From: Rhabdornis inornatus
Taxonomy: Eukaryota > Chordata > Aves > Passeriformes > Rhabdornithidae
NCBI GenBank assembly: GCA_013397075.1
Contig: VWZS01002409.1
Coordinates: 450,947-514,946 of the forward strand
Length of the DNA: 64,000 bases
Reading direction: 5' to 3'
This document shows positions 1 through 13,000 of the stretch, piece after piece (position 1 is the first letter of the stretch; each line of letters opens with the position of its first letter). Under the pieces are notes generated by a model. It saw nothing but the letters and a program-made list of their open reading frames with translations. It did no database searches and was not told where the DNA came from. A program made the position numbers and the translations under genes.

Positions 1-352
1 TAGAATTACCTTCTCTTCCACCTCAAACCCACTTATCGAACCCCCTTCAGCCTGCACTACTTCTCTGATTTAAGTCCTCATAGAAAGATTTAACTCCTCA
101 CAGAGCAATGGCATTCTATGTGATGCACGGGAAGGACTGACAGGAACAAGCTTTGACCAAAATCCACATCTTTTGAACTGAAGCCATTCTGATAAATCCC
201 CAAACCTCCACCCCCTTTAAGCAATTTAAAGAAATAACACCATGGCTCCATCAAGCCACAAATTTACATCTGAAGGCCTCCCAGCAGCTTAGGCTCTTCA
301 CTAGATGGCACTGCACCGCCAGGGAAGGCCCCGAAACAGCCACATCCCATAC

Positions 353-3300
353 CTGTGGATACTTGTTCCCAGGCTCAACCCTGCTGAGCATGGCCAGGAC
401 GAAGGCAGCTGTCTTGCCAGTACCGGACTGCGACTGCGCGATGAGGTTCTGCGGGCTGGGGGCACAGCAGGCACAGCTCAGGGGGTGAAGCACCATGGTG
501 CCATTTGAATCCCATCACATTTACCCCTGCTCTGGATCCATGGCCAACTTGACCAGCCATGAATTACTTCCTGCCCAACACTCTCCTTCAGCACTTCTCA
601 GTTATGGAGATTTGGAAGGAGAACTGTGGCTATTTCCCAGTAATTTCCCATTTGGTGTCTTCCCCAGAGTATCAGTACCTCACACATTCCAGCTCAGGGC
701 TGTGGAGAGGAAAATCAGCACCTCAGCTACCCCTACCCACCCAGGATTTCCGAGCTATTTTGTGTTATTTCTTCCCAAACTAACGAGGAAAATGGCAACG
801 ACCTCCCAAACCCCACAGCAATACATGCTTAGTACCAGCCTAGGAAAAGGACAAATCCAGGGCTGCTGTCACATAGTTAATAACCACAGAACCCTTTCTC
901 CACACCCTGAGAGTTTCTCCATCACCCTCCTCCCATCCAAAATTCAGGAGCAGCACACTGAACCTTTCAAATCCTTCTGTTCTGGTAGAGAGTAGAAAGA
1001 ATGTGTACATACGGCTCAGCAAGCATCATGGGCAGGGCATTCTCTTGGATCTTAGACGGTCTGTTGAAGCCCATGGCATAGACTCCTTGCAGGAGCTGTG
1101 GTTTCCTGAAAAGAGGAATTTTTATATCATGACCTATTTAAGTCCATTTAGTTTTCATTTGTGTACAAAAAGGTGAGAAAAACCCTCGAGAAGACACCCT
1201 AGAGCTGTCCCTGCTACAATCCTACCCATGAAATAACTACGGTCAGCATCTAGAAGCTGCAAGTGACAGCAGGAAGTCTGGACAGGAAGCTTTGTAAAAA
1301 CCCCTGGATTTAGTAAGTCAGCCTGCATGTCCCAGCTCCAGGGTAAACCCTGTGTCTAAGGCCAGCACTGCTTGTTCCAAAGCAGCTTTTCAGACAATCC
1401 AGGAATCCCAGAGCAGAAAGCGTTAATCCTGTCCTTCAGGCCAATCCCCTTTCCTCAGTCATGCCTAATCTTGGTGCCAAAATTATCGCCCTGTGATGAC
1501 TCAAACACAGGACAAAACATGAGGAACGGGAAAAAGGGATCATGACATTCTTGCAAGGACTTCAGGAAGTCGTGTGCATTCTGTAATACAGCTGAGCAAT
1601 GCTGGCTCAGGTAAATTATAATTAGCTCAGTTTGCTGTGACTACACTTTGTGATCTGTGGCTGCAAGCCAGCCCTCACACCCAGAACTGTGTGGTGACAC
1701 TGCTGGCCAGCAAACTCTCATCTGATGCTTGCTCTTGAGGGAGCTTTCTACTCTCAGCAGACACTTGTGTAGACAAGAAGACCCCAGAACAACCTAAATC
1801 CGGGTTATGGTGCTGGAAACTCTCATGTGATGACCCCCAGCTGCTCCCTCGATGCTGTGAGTACTCTCAGAAGGGCTCTCCTTTCAAGGCAGGTTACATC
1901 CTGCCCACATTTCCCACTGCAGTAACTTCCCATTCAGCACAACACGCTTTTGCAAAAATCCTGTATTACTTTCCAACCATGGCCAGAACAAAAGCTCTTT
2001 GAAAATGTAACCTTGTGCTGCTCCAAGCAAGGACAGACAAAGCCCAACTCTGCACCAGTTGCCAAGGATACCCCGAGTCATAACAAAATGAAGACGCAAT
2101 TAGGCTGGCCGTCCCTGTCATCAACTCCCTGGGATTGTTTGCCTTTTGAAACATAGGAATGAATTAGTCTAACAGGCACTGCAGGACCTCAGCTTCTTTT
2201 TGCAAACATTCAACCACGAACACTAACAAAGCAAAACATCCTGGTATTTCACGGGGAGAAGGCTCTCTCTTTAGCTCCCATTTTCCTGCGGAGCTTGTAG
2301 AGCAACAAACTTGAGATCACTGCAAGCACAACAATCCCAACAGGAGGCAATCTTCAGCATATTAATATATACACCCATCAACCACGCCTTAAATACAGTT
2401 ATCATCCCTTGAAAGCTGCACTGGGAGAGGTTTTCAGTGGGAAGGAAGTCAGAAAATACAGGTCTCTCTAGTACATAAATCCAGTATTGCTGGAAAAGAT
2501 AAGCTTTTCCCTTTGTGCTGTTCACTGCTGCTGTTTCAGATGGAAACTCTCACCAGGCACCCATATAAATCAACTCTTTGCATTTAAATAACACAAATGA
2601 TACATTCACTTATTAGTGACAGGTTGGCAGTAACCTGAAACACAAACCCATCTACTTTTAAGTAGTATCTCCTATGCAACCAGGGAATTTTTCAGGACAT
2701 CAGTTTTTCAGTTCCAGCTACCTGATGGGCTCCAAACTCACATCTGCTCTGTCAGTTTTAGACAAACTGCTCTCTCTCCCTGAGCTTAAGAATAAGGCTC
2801 CGCATGACAAACTGAAAAATCTAGTTATAAGGGAGCCTATTTAATACATCTGATCCCAGGATTTAACAGCTCCAGGCAGAGAAGGGTCTGCTCATCCCAG
2901 CAGGCACTTACAGGCGCAGCTCCTCGAAAGACTTGACAGAGTAGAGGGGTGATGTGGGGTCCCTCTGCAGCACCTCCACCTGATTTGTGGTGTCCACCAG
3001 GTTACTGCGGATCAGCTTGTTCAGTAAGGACTGGGCAGCTCTGTCCTCTGGGAAACAAAAATCCATCAGTCATAGCCTGTTCCAGGTCTTGCTCCCACTG
3101 AACTCCTGAGCCAGTTAAAAGGGACAAAATCCCTCCAAATACTGAAATTCTTCATTAGAGTGTAATGGCTTTAAGAGCCCAAACCTCCTGGATGAGACAT
3201 TGAGAGATCCCAGAGATTTCCCCATTTAATACCCAGGAAGACAAATCAAACAAGCACTGTTCTAAGGGGACCTGAAAGATCCAGATCTCTCCTTATTTAA

Positions 3301-5368
3301 GATTATTTTAGCTTAGCATCTACCTGGGACAGGATAAGTCCTCCTCAACCCTCACTCTGACAGATGGGCAGACACCTCCTAGGGTTTTATTTTTAAGGAA
3401 AGTTTGAGGATAAACAGTACTTTAAAAGATTTCAGAGCTGAAATACAAGGGCTGAGGATAAGGGAGATCCAAATGAGGTTAAACTGCTGCACTTTGGGGT
3501 TCTGCTACTAAATCTGTTTCCTAAAACCACCTTCTGAAAGAATTTGAGCCTTTACCCACCTCTGAACAGCCACTGCATAAACGCAACTTGTTGGTTGCTA
3601 CAGCAATCCCAGCTCCAGGTTATCCAACTGCTCCTGTATCCAGTCCTGCCTTGAGGATACTGCTATCCCCTTATTTCTCTCCACTCTAATCCAGGAGTCT
3701 CCCAAGTTATTACAGGACACAATGCCTTTAAAAGTGTTATGGAGGAAGGACATGTCTTACAATTAAGTCCTTGGGGCAGGATACAAGATCAGCGGTCCTG
3801 AGACATAAGGCAGACTTACTTTAAGTATATATTAAATCAATATAATTAGAATTAAATTAAATTAACTTCCTTGCCAAAGCTTTTTATCAGGAAGGCACTT
3901 ACCCTTCTCCTCATCCTCCGTCTTCTCCACATTGTCATCTGCCTTGACAACGGCACCTGAATTGGAATGGTTCAGGTTCAGGGGGGCACAGGTGAGGTCA
4001 GGCCTCAGGGACAGCCCACACCCCCAGAGCTTTGGAATATCCTGGGAAAAGCTACAAAACAGCTCATTTTCCTGGAGCATTCCTGAAGAACTGCCCTGTT
4101 CCACTGCTGTGCAAAGGAAACCCAAACTCCAGCTCCAAGTGGAGTTTAGCAACCACATCAATGGATTTCGCTCACGCAGCTCCCTGAGACACCAAAATTT
4201 TTAGTCTGTGCTGCTGCTTAATCTCAGCTCTTCTGGTCTCATGATTTATCAGGAATTTGCTTTGGCAGAAGCGCTCTGAACCCCCACAGGGAAACATTCC
4301 ACCCTTTCCAAGCCCATCTAAGCAGCTGGAACTCACCATTGGCATCTGGTTTGGTTTTTTCATCCTTCAGGTGTAAAGTGCTCAGCTAGAAATGAGGAGA
4401 AACACAAAATCAGATAAATTCAAATATAGCTCCCTATATTCTAATTCCAGCCAGGAAAACCTGAGCTTTGGATTTACCAAGTATTGCACAAACCCTGTTC
4501 AACTGGAAAGGATGAAGATACAAGAAGAACTTGATTTCAAGAGTTTTAATACAACTATTTCTAAGTAGGAGTTTCAACAGAAATACAAGCTTTTCTAAGC
4601 TGAAATGACAACACAAGGAAATGGTTATTTTCTGTCCTGTAGCCTCCACCCTCTAATGGCTCTGCTGATGGAAAATGGGAGAAAATCAGCACTCCAGGAT
4701 GGAAACAAGGATCCATGCACTGTCCTGGCTGGCAAGAGCTGCCCCAGGATAAGTTTGTTTCACCACATGAGATGTGCAGGGACAGCAGCCCCGAAGGTCT
4801 TCCCCACATCCAGGGGCTCAGTGAGTGTTCTGTGCCCAAGCACAGAAAAAATAGAAAACAATTCTTCTGAGGTACGAAGTTACATCTTTTCATTAAGAAA
4901 AATATGAGAGAAAGAGGGATGTTTTGGATGGTGGAAGACAGAGGTGAGGCTGGATGAGTGCCTGAAGCGGTGCAGTGTCTCGATGGAGGGTGAATGGGAC
5001 CGCAGGGACGTCTTTGCCCTTTGGATACGCAAAAAATAGATGAAGGCGAAGAAATTTTAAAAATAATGGTCGGTAAATAAATAAATAAATACAAACTGGG
5101 GGTTTTGCTCATAAAGGAAGAGCCCAAGCCCAGAGACAATCGGACATCCCGGGCCCTCCCTGCCCCCACAGCAGAAAAGGGGGCGAATAAGGGTTTCTGT
5201 AATCGCTGTTTTCTGTGAGGAGGCGGCGGGGGCCGCGCAGCCCGATGGACCCCGCGCCGCTGGACCGGGCCGGGCCATCCCGAGCCCCCGCGGGCCCCGG
5301 CGCGCACTCACCGACTCGGCCGCCGCCTCCTGCTCGTCCACGGCCAGGGCCCACGAGTCGGTGGCCAT
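353..5368 (-). CDS. DDX19B: DDX19-family DEAD-box RNA helicase, N-terminal six exons (3' part outside window)
   Basis: This is an ATP-dependent RNA helicase which, in the family, acts at the cytoplasmic face of the nuclear pore in mRNA export (with GLE1 and NUP214). Coding exons on the minus strand are 5312-5368, 4337-4385, 3903-3956, 2912-3047, 1013-1105 and 353-455. All have GT-AG borders, and they join in frame to exactly 164 codons. The product starts MATDSWALAVDEQEAAAES, the DDX19A/B N-terminus. The Q motif is in exon 5 (GFNRPSKIQ, Gln about residue 119). Walker A (SQSGTGKT, Lys about residue 144) is in exon 6, which ends ...KYPQ before a donor. The DEAD, SAT and helicase C-terminal motifs are not in the window and must lie to the left. 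The acidic stretch in exon 3 (VEKTEDEEK) is typical of the family. DDX25 is excluded because its N-terminus differs. The choice between 19A and 19B is nominal, since those are mammalian tandem copies. Multiple introns rule out a retrocopy. Confidence 0.93.
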
Positions 5369-5560
5369 GGCCGGCCCGGGGTGGCCGCAGCAGCCGCGAT
5401 GGCGCCGGGCGGGAACAGCGCATGCGCGCCAACGGCACCGCCCCGGCACCGCCCGGCCCCGCGCGCCGCGGCCGCGCACGGGCGTTCCGGGGACAGCGCG
5501 TTCCGGGGGCGGCGGGGACCGGGGATGGGCGGTGAGGGGAGACATCGGGGGTGTGTGAGA
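5200..5560 (-). promoter_or_regulatory. CpG-rich promoter of the DDX19 gene, with an NRF1-type palindrome
   Basis: This is a dense run of CG dinucleotides around the start codon at 5368 and exon 1. The palindrome GCGCATGCGC at 5418-5427, about 50 bp upstream of the ATG, matches the NRF1 consensus common in TATA-less housekeeping promoters. I see no TATA box. There is no supported transcript on the opposite strand, so a bidirectional role is open. Confidence 0.6.
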
Positions 5561-5579
5561 AGCGGGGAGGTGGACACGG

Positions 5580-5815
5580 TGTGGAGTGAGGCTGTGAGTT
5601 CTGTGTGGGGCTGTGAGTTCTGTGTGCTCTGTGGCGCTGTGAGCTCTGTGAGCCCTGTGTGCTCTGTAGGGCTGTGAGCTCTGTGAGTCCTGTGTGCTCT
5701 GTGGGGCCGTGAGCTCTGTGTGGGGCCGTGAGCCCTGTGTGCTCTGTGGGGCTGTGAGCTCTCTGTGGGGCCGTGAGCCCTGTGTGCTCTGTGGGGCTGG
5801 GCAGTCAGGTCCCCT
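5580..5815. repeat. Degenerate minisatellite, GTGAGCTCTGTG-type units
   Basis: Tandem variants of a unit built from 'ctgtggggctgtgagctctgt' and 'gtgtgctctgtgg' repeat about eight times, with G/T-rich strand asymmetry. The array lies directly upstream of the DDX19 CpG island. The short open frames here are repeat artefacts. Confidence 0.75.
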
Positions 5816-8800
5816 GTACGTTGAGGATCCTGTGGTCGGGGGCCTGGTGCCCTGAATGCTATGGGGCTGAGATCAGCACTCTGATCCGTGGTCTGTGTCT
5901 CACCTGATGTGGGGCTCAGTCCCCTGTGTGACGTGGTCATCCCTGGGGGTCAGGCCACCCATGTGGTGTGGTGTGGGGCTGGGGCTGTGCCCCCCTGTCT
6001 GGTTTGGGGCTGGGGGTCAGGCCCTGCTGTCCCATCTGGCGTAAGGCTGGAGCTTCTGTTTCCCATGGAATGGAGTCCCTTTGGGAGCCAGGCCCAGGGA
6101 AAATCACGCAGACACTGTGACATTTGTGAGGGAACTGCAGCTCCGACTCTGGAACAGGGATTGGAGGTGAAAACAAGGTAGTAGGATGAGTCATGGAGGT
6201 GTAGAAGTGACAGGAACTGGACGAGTCATTTCTGTCCTGTCTCCTGCTGTAGGGCAGGAGCTGGCTTAGACCCAGTATCAAACCTGTTCTTTAAAGATCC
6301 TGGAATAAAGAGGGGTAAAAGGGAAAGTAGAAATGAAAGAAGTGTCGGAATAGCCTGTGGGATTTCCTCGCTGGGCTGCTGTTCCCTTCCTTGAGCGTTG
6401 TTAGACAGAGCAGTTCTCAGGGAGGATCTGAATTTGTGTTTTTTTCTATGCAGCAGAACCAGTAAAATGGCCAAGCCTGCAGGCATCAGCCACAAGTTCC
6501 CAAGTGAAGGATTAGTTCCCTGACTCAGTATTCCCCCTCCCCTTTAATGGAGATACTTCATTTGTTCCCACAGCCTGAAACTTCCATCTGAGCTCTTATT
6601 TCTTTGTGTGCTGGGAAATCTTATCCCAGACAGGGCTGGACCCTTCACTATTGATCTTCACACCAACCGTGGTTGGTTTTTCCTTTAAAACTAAACCCTG
6701 TCATTATCAAATATCATCATCTGATGTTTTTCCATCTAATTCAGTTTCCTGCTTGGATGTGGTAGCCCCGTGTCCCTCAATCTGTTGGGATCCCTCCCCA
6801 GCCCCACACGTGAACTTTGGGGTCTGGCAGCTTTATTTGTGGAGGTGACATTATGGCATTTTTTTCCATGGCAACAGGAGGATGCTGAGCACAGGAGTTG
6901 AACGTGAGGAGATTTTCAAAGGGAACAGAAGAGGCAGCCAAAGGCAAGTCTGAGACATTAATTAGTTAATTAGGGTAAAAATAAAGATGAATGTGGGAAA
7001 TCCCAGAGGCTGACAGTCTCATGTTTCCAATTTAATGTTTTCTTGCAGACACACCTCCCATAAGCACATTTAATTGGGACTAGTCCCATTTTAGAGAGGG
7101 GAAAACAGAGGCACTGAGAAGACAACTGTGATCAGGCAGCATTGGCTGGGGGCAGATCCTTCCAATGCCTTCTTTCTGCTCCTTGACCTTGGCTGCAGTA
7201 GTTCCTTGGGGTTTTCAGGGCTGTGCAGCCTGTCAGTGAGGTGTGAGTGTGATGGGTGTTTCTCTGTTCTGTCCATGAGGAAGGACTTTTCTCAGTCTCT
7301 GGAGCAGGAATGGGCTCTTGGAGGTATGGGTTTCCTTTGGGTTTCATGCAGAGTCTTTGATTTTGCTGGAGACTGAGCTGTCATATAATTACATATTTAT
7401 TCATTTAAACGTGAGATAAATATTCAGATTAATTTAAATAAATGCTTAATTCCCCTCACCAGCAGACTTTGGCTGTGCTGGAATGAGAGATCTCACAATG
7501 GTGGAGGTTGGATGGTGGGATTTCATTGGAAGTACCTCTGGTTCTTACACACCAAACAGGTCACACACAAACCTGCTGCAAGGAGGAAGAAGAGGAAGAA
7601 GAAAAGCAGGAAAAGAAGGAGCGGGATGAGGAGGAGAAAGAGGAGTAGGAGGCAACCCCTGCCCAGCCCTGTCATCACTTTTTAATCATCACAGTCTCCC
7701 AACAGGGTGATTATTTGTTTCTTTAGAGCATTCCAGGCTGAGGAAAATGGCATTTACATACAGAGCACACATGGAGATCATGGGAAGTGCTCGTTGCTCT
7801 CCATCCTGCAGGAGATTTAGTTTAGTATTGTTTTTTTCCTGGGTTTTTTTTCTCAGTTTTGAGCCTATCTGAATTTCCCAGCACAAATGCACTACACTTG
7901 AACACTTGAGTGAGCTGCATAATGAGCCTGGAAAGCCTGTCCTGTGCTTGACCAGCCCCAGAATCCACCCAGGCATGAACCAGGACTGGAAATACTCCTC
8001 TGTGGTGGTTAGAGATGCTGCTGTTGCCTGGCCCCAGGTGGGTAAAGCCATAAGCTTAGAGATGGCACTTAGGTGACCTCAAATGCTACTTTTAGCTTGT
8101 CCTCTCCCCAGTTTTGCCTCATTTATTCCCATCCCATTCCCCCCTGCTGCTCTCTGGGAGGGGCTGGCCCTCATCAATGGTGGGGAGTCCTGGACAAATC
8201 CAACCTGGAGAAGATGAGGAGGAACAAAGAGCAGCTGGAGGCATCTGTGAGCTGTTCTGGGCAGCACTTTTGATCACCTCATTGATGCCTGTGGTGATGC
8301 AGCTTCAGCATCAGCACTAAATATTAATTCCTCCCAAAACAACTCCATGTGTGTCCTCCTGACTTGCCTCATCCACCATGTCAGATGCTGCTTTATCTTC
8401 TAAATAAATACCCTGCTGCTACCCCGTTCGTTGGTTTGAATCCCAGGATTTCTCCTGATGTTATTTTCTTCCTAGAAGCCACAAGCTGTGGTAAACAAAC
8501 ATTTACAGGCGCTGGGAACACAAGACATGGGTTTTTCCATGGCTGACTTATTTGTCTGGCAAGAACCATAAATTCTGGAGGTTCAGGGCTGAAGTCAGCC
8601 CTGGGAGCTGGGCTTAGGAAAAAATTCTTGAACAGGCATTTGTTTGAGGAGTTTCATGTCATTTCCTCTAAAACACATTGTTCTTGGGGAACAGGATGGG
8701 TCATTAGGGATGCCACATGTCTGGTCATCCTGATCTTGTGGCGTGGATGTGTCCTTGGACGCCAGGGGGAGAAAGAGGAGCTTTACCCTCGGTATGCTCT

Positions 8801-9300
8801 GACTCAGGCTCAGTGTCCAGCTCTGCTTTGGGACAATGTCTAAGTCTGTGCCCCTCCAGCTGCCTCAGTTTCCCCTTTCTACAAGTTGTTTTTCCTGGGT
8901 TTAAAGGGTAAGTTGCTCAGGGCAGGGACTGTATCCCACCAGGGGCATCCCTCAGTGACAGCATTACTCCTGTGGGGAGGGTCCTTCTAGACCCCCATGG
9001 ATGGGGGCTGTGGTTGAGGGGCTTTGGGTGCTCCTGAGAAGGAGAGAGTGCATGAGCTGAGATGGGAATGGGGGCAGCAGCAAGGGTGGAAGAGACATCC
9101 AGCCTAGGGCTGCAGAGAAGGCCAGTGAGCAGTGATGCAGCCTGATTTTGGGGGGCTTTAGGGTGCTTTCCTTCCTTTGAAAGAGGAAGGGGATGACAAA
9201 GGTGCATACGGTGGGTTCTTCCCCTCCCAGCAGCTGCTGCGGAAAATCCCGGGGAGACAAATTGTGGGGGTGGGTAAGGGGAGTTCGCAGCCTCTTTTTC
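5816..9300. other. Intergenic, no gene recognised
   Basis: I see no exon with family similarity on either strand. The segment contains A/T-rich stretches (for example 7380-7450) and the purine tract listed separately. The ORFs are short and lack recognisable domains. Confidence 0.6.
7580..7652 (+). repeat. Purine-only (GGA/GAA) low-complexity tract
   Basis: About 70 bp consist almost entirely of A and G (aggaggaagaagaggaagaa...). This is a homopurine/homopyrimidine stretch of the kind that can form triplex (H-DNA). No gene function is implied. Confidence 0.75.
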
Positions 9301-9730
9301 CCACCAGCCTGCACAGCTCGGGGGCATCTCCTCCGCCCGGATGGGCTTCGCCCCTCGCCCTTTCCCTCCCCTGCAGCCCCCGGGCTCAGGAGGGGAGCGA
9401 GGGGAGGGGGAACAGCCACAGTGTTCGGGGGGATTGTCATGGTTACCTCCCCGGCAAAACAAATGGCTCCACTGGGTGATGGTGATGATGATGGTGATGG
9501 TCACCCAGACAGCTCCAGACACTTTAAGTCAGCGGTGGGGAGCGAGAGCCCCACCCTGGGGATGCGGAATGCCCCCATCCCAGGGGAGCCAGGCACCCTC
9601 CCGGCTCCCGGCAGAGCCTCCCCGGGCACATGTTGCTGCAGCCCGTTCGGTAAGAGCCTTCCTCCCCCCCGGGACCCTCCGGACTCCCCGGGTTCCTCCA
9701 GCCCCGGTGCCCAGTGGGGAGGGTCCGGGG
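9300..9730 (+). promoter_or_regulatory. Moderately CpG-rich segment, possible upstream promoter or 5' exon of VWA5B1
   Basis: CG dinucleotides are denser here than in the surrounding intergenic DNA. A good donor-like sequence (TTCGGTAAGAG, about 9646-9656) follows a GC-rich stretch. It lies about 5.4 kb upstream of the first VWA5B1 coding exon on the same strand, so a non-coding first exon is possible. No TATA box was found, and transcript data would be needed. The link to VWA5B1 is inference. Confidence 0.25.
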
Positions 9731-9789
9731 GGTGACACCACCGGTTGCTGAGGTGGCTGATGGTGCAGCGCTCCCCCACCCCAAGCCCC

Positions 9790-9862
9790 GGCGCTTGCTC
9801 CTCTCCCTCTCTCCCTCCCTTTCCCTCTCTCCTCATCTCCCTCTCTCCCTGTCTTCCAGAGA
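9790..9862 (+). repeat. Polypyrimidine (CT-rich) tract
   Basis: The tract is almost pure C/T (ctctccctctctccctccct...), interrupted by a single 'catctc'. It is low complexity and can form a triplex. The ORFs over it are serine/proline-rich artefacts. Confidence 0.75.
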
Positions 9863-10019
9863 CAGCGCTCCGCAGCCGTGCCTGTCGCCTTCGGGATTCC
9901 TCCTGCCCCTCCTGCCCCCCCAGCCCAGCCGCAGAGGGGCTGGAAGAGTGGGTGAAGTTGCTCCAACACCCCCATCCCCTTCTTCATTCTCCTCCTCCTC
10001 TCTCCCAGGAAAGGTAAGA

Positions 10020-13000
10020 AAAGCAGTGGCTACTCTCCAGTTGCTCCTGCACCTTTTTAGCTCCGCAGGGGTGGGTGTGAGGGGTGTGTGTGTGTGTGTC
10101 ACTTCCCAAGGCTGTGCACGATCCCAGCACAGAGCTGCTCACTGAAGAGATCCCTGTCATAATATTTGTGCAGGCACAAGCCCACACTTTGCAAGCTGCT
10201 GCTTCCCAGCCTTGCTTTTTCCCAGCTGGATGGTGAGTCCCGGAACATCCTATCCCTCCCCAAAAATTGTACAGACATTAGTAGTGGCTGTGTCTGTCTC
10301 TGTGCAGGCAGAGGACAGGGATGGATGGGGGGATGATGCTGGGGATGATGGGCTGTTGCTGTCCTGGGCAGCCAAGTGGGATCACCCGTCTGTGGACACA
10401 CTGTTTGGGGAAGGAGGAGTGACCTTGGCAGGGTGAGGGGGCTGATCCCCCCAGTAAGGGTCAGAACACTGAGATCTGGCTGGAATCCACCACACTGGCT
10501 GGGGCAGGGCAGGACAGGACAGGGGTGGATGGAGAAGGGCAGTGCTGCTCCTGGGGGCCCTGTGTGGATCCTCCTTGGATCTGGATGCATCCCAAGCAGG
10601 AAGCAAGCTGCCCGGTGGGTTTAGCCCAGCTGACGGGTGTCTGGGCCAACACCTCCCCTCTGGCTCAGCCCAGAGATCTTCCCCCCAGCTGTGAGCCCAG
10701 CAAGGTGGGGGTTAACTAACCCCTGTGTCAGAATGTGTGATAAACAGCTCTAGGAAGGGGCTTGGGACATGAATCCAGGTTTGTGAGACCCAACTCTGGG
10801 GCCAGGCTGGTGGTCCAAGACACTTGCCAGGGTTATAGCTGACAGTCCCCAAAATCTGTCTCTGCCAGGGCTGTCAATCCTGTCCCAGCCTGGCACTGCA
10901 TCACCTCGGGAAGGGGGATCAAGTTGCTTCCACTGGGCTCTGGCAGGAGCAGCTGCTTCCCAAACTTTCCCCAGTTTCCATATCCGAGGCCTCAGGGTGC
11001 TCTTGGGGCCAGGAATCCTTGTCACTGCCATGTTGTCACCCTTTGGGGGGTCTGCAGTGGCTGTTTTCCTGGTTTTCCATCAGGTGGGATATTCCACTTG
11101 CAGACTGAGGCAAGGGGAGGCTGGAGATGGGAGAACAGTTCCCGTAGCTTTTCCTGAGAGTATCTCACAGGTCTGCCACGGTGAATCCATGGCTCTTCCA
11201 CACAGGACAGTGCTCTGGGTGCTTTTTCAAACCCCATTTGCTCCTATTGCTTCCTTGAGGTATTTTGGGGGTTGATCCTAGTTTCCTGGCGAGGTTTGAG
11301 CCTCGTGCTTTGGGAGAAAGCAGCTGGAGGGCTCCTGCATGTCTTAGTCATGACCTGCAGTGATGTAGGTCAGGTAGGTGAAGTCAGGGGTCCCTCAGCA
11401 GCTCCCTGAGCCTTGCTGCCCCTGAAAAACAGGGAGAATTTCCGAGGGTGACTCTACTTGAGAGCCGTGAGAGTTTGGGAAGTGCAAGGCTTCTCCTGTC
11501 TTGGATTTGCAGACAGGGGGGAGTTTGTTTCCCCGTGGTAATTGCCCAGGAATGCTGATGGGAGGCTGTGGTGCAACAGGCATCCTTGGCCATCTCTGTC
11601 CGCTTGTGCATCTCCACAGGGCGCTCCGGCTGTCGTCATCCCGGCGAGCCACTGGATGTCAGTGTTGATTGAGACAGACGACGTGGAAGGAATATTTTAC
11701 CCAGTTGCAGAAAACCAGGCATCCTCTGAGCAGTGAGGATGTGCCCCAGGTGTAGCTCGGACCTGGAGGCGAGATCTCCAAGGGAACCCCTCTGTGGCCG
11801 GTCAGGGGTGACAGCAGGGCGGGGCAGTGACTCAGCCGCTCAAAAGTGCGGCTGACACCAGATGTGACATCCCGGCTGGGCTTCACACGGATGCCTTCCT
11901 TTCCTGGGGGGCAGAAGCAGCCGGGCTGCCCCTGATTCCTGCCCTGCAGGCAGCAGGGCCGGGTGGATCTGTGTCGGGTTTTATCCCGGCTCCTGCTTTG
12001 GCTCTCCCTATCCTGTTGTCGGCTGCCAATGCCACGGGTCCTGTGGTGTGGTACAGCTGTGACCCCAACCCACTCCTGGGAGTCGGGTGCTGCCAGAAGC
12101 CAGGCTGTGTGCTCACAGTTTTGCTCTGTTTTCCTTTTCTATACACCTCAGAGGAGCATTATTCTGCCCCTGTCTTTTCCTTTTCAATACACCTCAGAAG
12201 AACATTATTCTGTTCCGTCTTTACTCCACATGCTCAGGTTTTTTTTGAGGGTACATCAGTGCTTAGAGACACAGAGGGACTTCCAAGAAGCTCCAAGCAG
12301 TGCTCCAGGCACCACCCCCTTTTTTTCAGGCACGTAAACACCTTTTCCCATCCCATAAAATCCATGCCCAGGCTGTCGGGAATGCTGGGGCAGACTGTGC
12401 AGGGGCTGGAGCCTGTGCTCCGGCTCGCAGCCCCGCGCTCCCTGCGCGTCACCGGGACCGGCAGCAGCAGCAGCGCCGTCCCCGGCAGTCGGGACCAGGA
12501 ATTGGCCGAGGGTATTGCCTGGAGTGCAGTGATCACGTTTCACTGTCTCCCTCCCCTCCATGGCCAGGAAGAGCAGGGGATTGTCATGGAAAGGATGCTT
12601 ACAAAGGAAGGGGGAAAAAAAATTCGGTGCAGTAGCAGCCTGGTGTGCCAGGCTGGCCAAGGGACAATGTCTGTGTCCCCAGCTCTGAGGTGCTCTCTAG
12701 TTGACAATTACACGGGTATTTTGAGGGCTGAAGGTATTAACCAGTGGTTTCCCTTTTTCCAGATGCAGGGTGAGGTCGAGAGGCACCTGGCCAGGTCTGT
12801 GGGATCGCCCCACACCTGCTGTGTGTGGGAGGCAGGACACATTTGGTGGCAGTGAGGGGACACTGAGCACTGGGTGGCTCTAGGGGTACCCTGTGCAGTG
12901 TCAAGCTCTTGTTAATTTTTTGGGATGCAGGGTCCTGCCGTGTCCCATCCTGAGAGTCAGGCCCTGTTGCCTGAATGGAGACTGAGCACATATCCCAGAG

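Noticed and set aside
4561..5545. Long minus-strand ORFs (248 and 162 codons) over the DDX19 promoter and intron 1
   Set aside because: Only the part from the ATG at 5368 to the donor at 5312 matches DDX19. The rest reads through the splice donor or upstream CpG-rich DNA.
9341..9987. Several overlapping Pro/Ser/Gly-rich ORFs near 9.3-10 kb
   Set aside because: They lie on opposite strands of GC- and CT-rich low-complexity DNA with no homology; better explained by composition.
11827..12855. 342-codon plus-strand ORF upstream of VWA5B1
   Set aside because: It has no recognisable domain, spans a 46-bp direct duplication, and shows no exon-like borders. An open run of this length in GC-rich DNA is not strong evidence.
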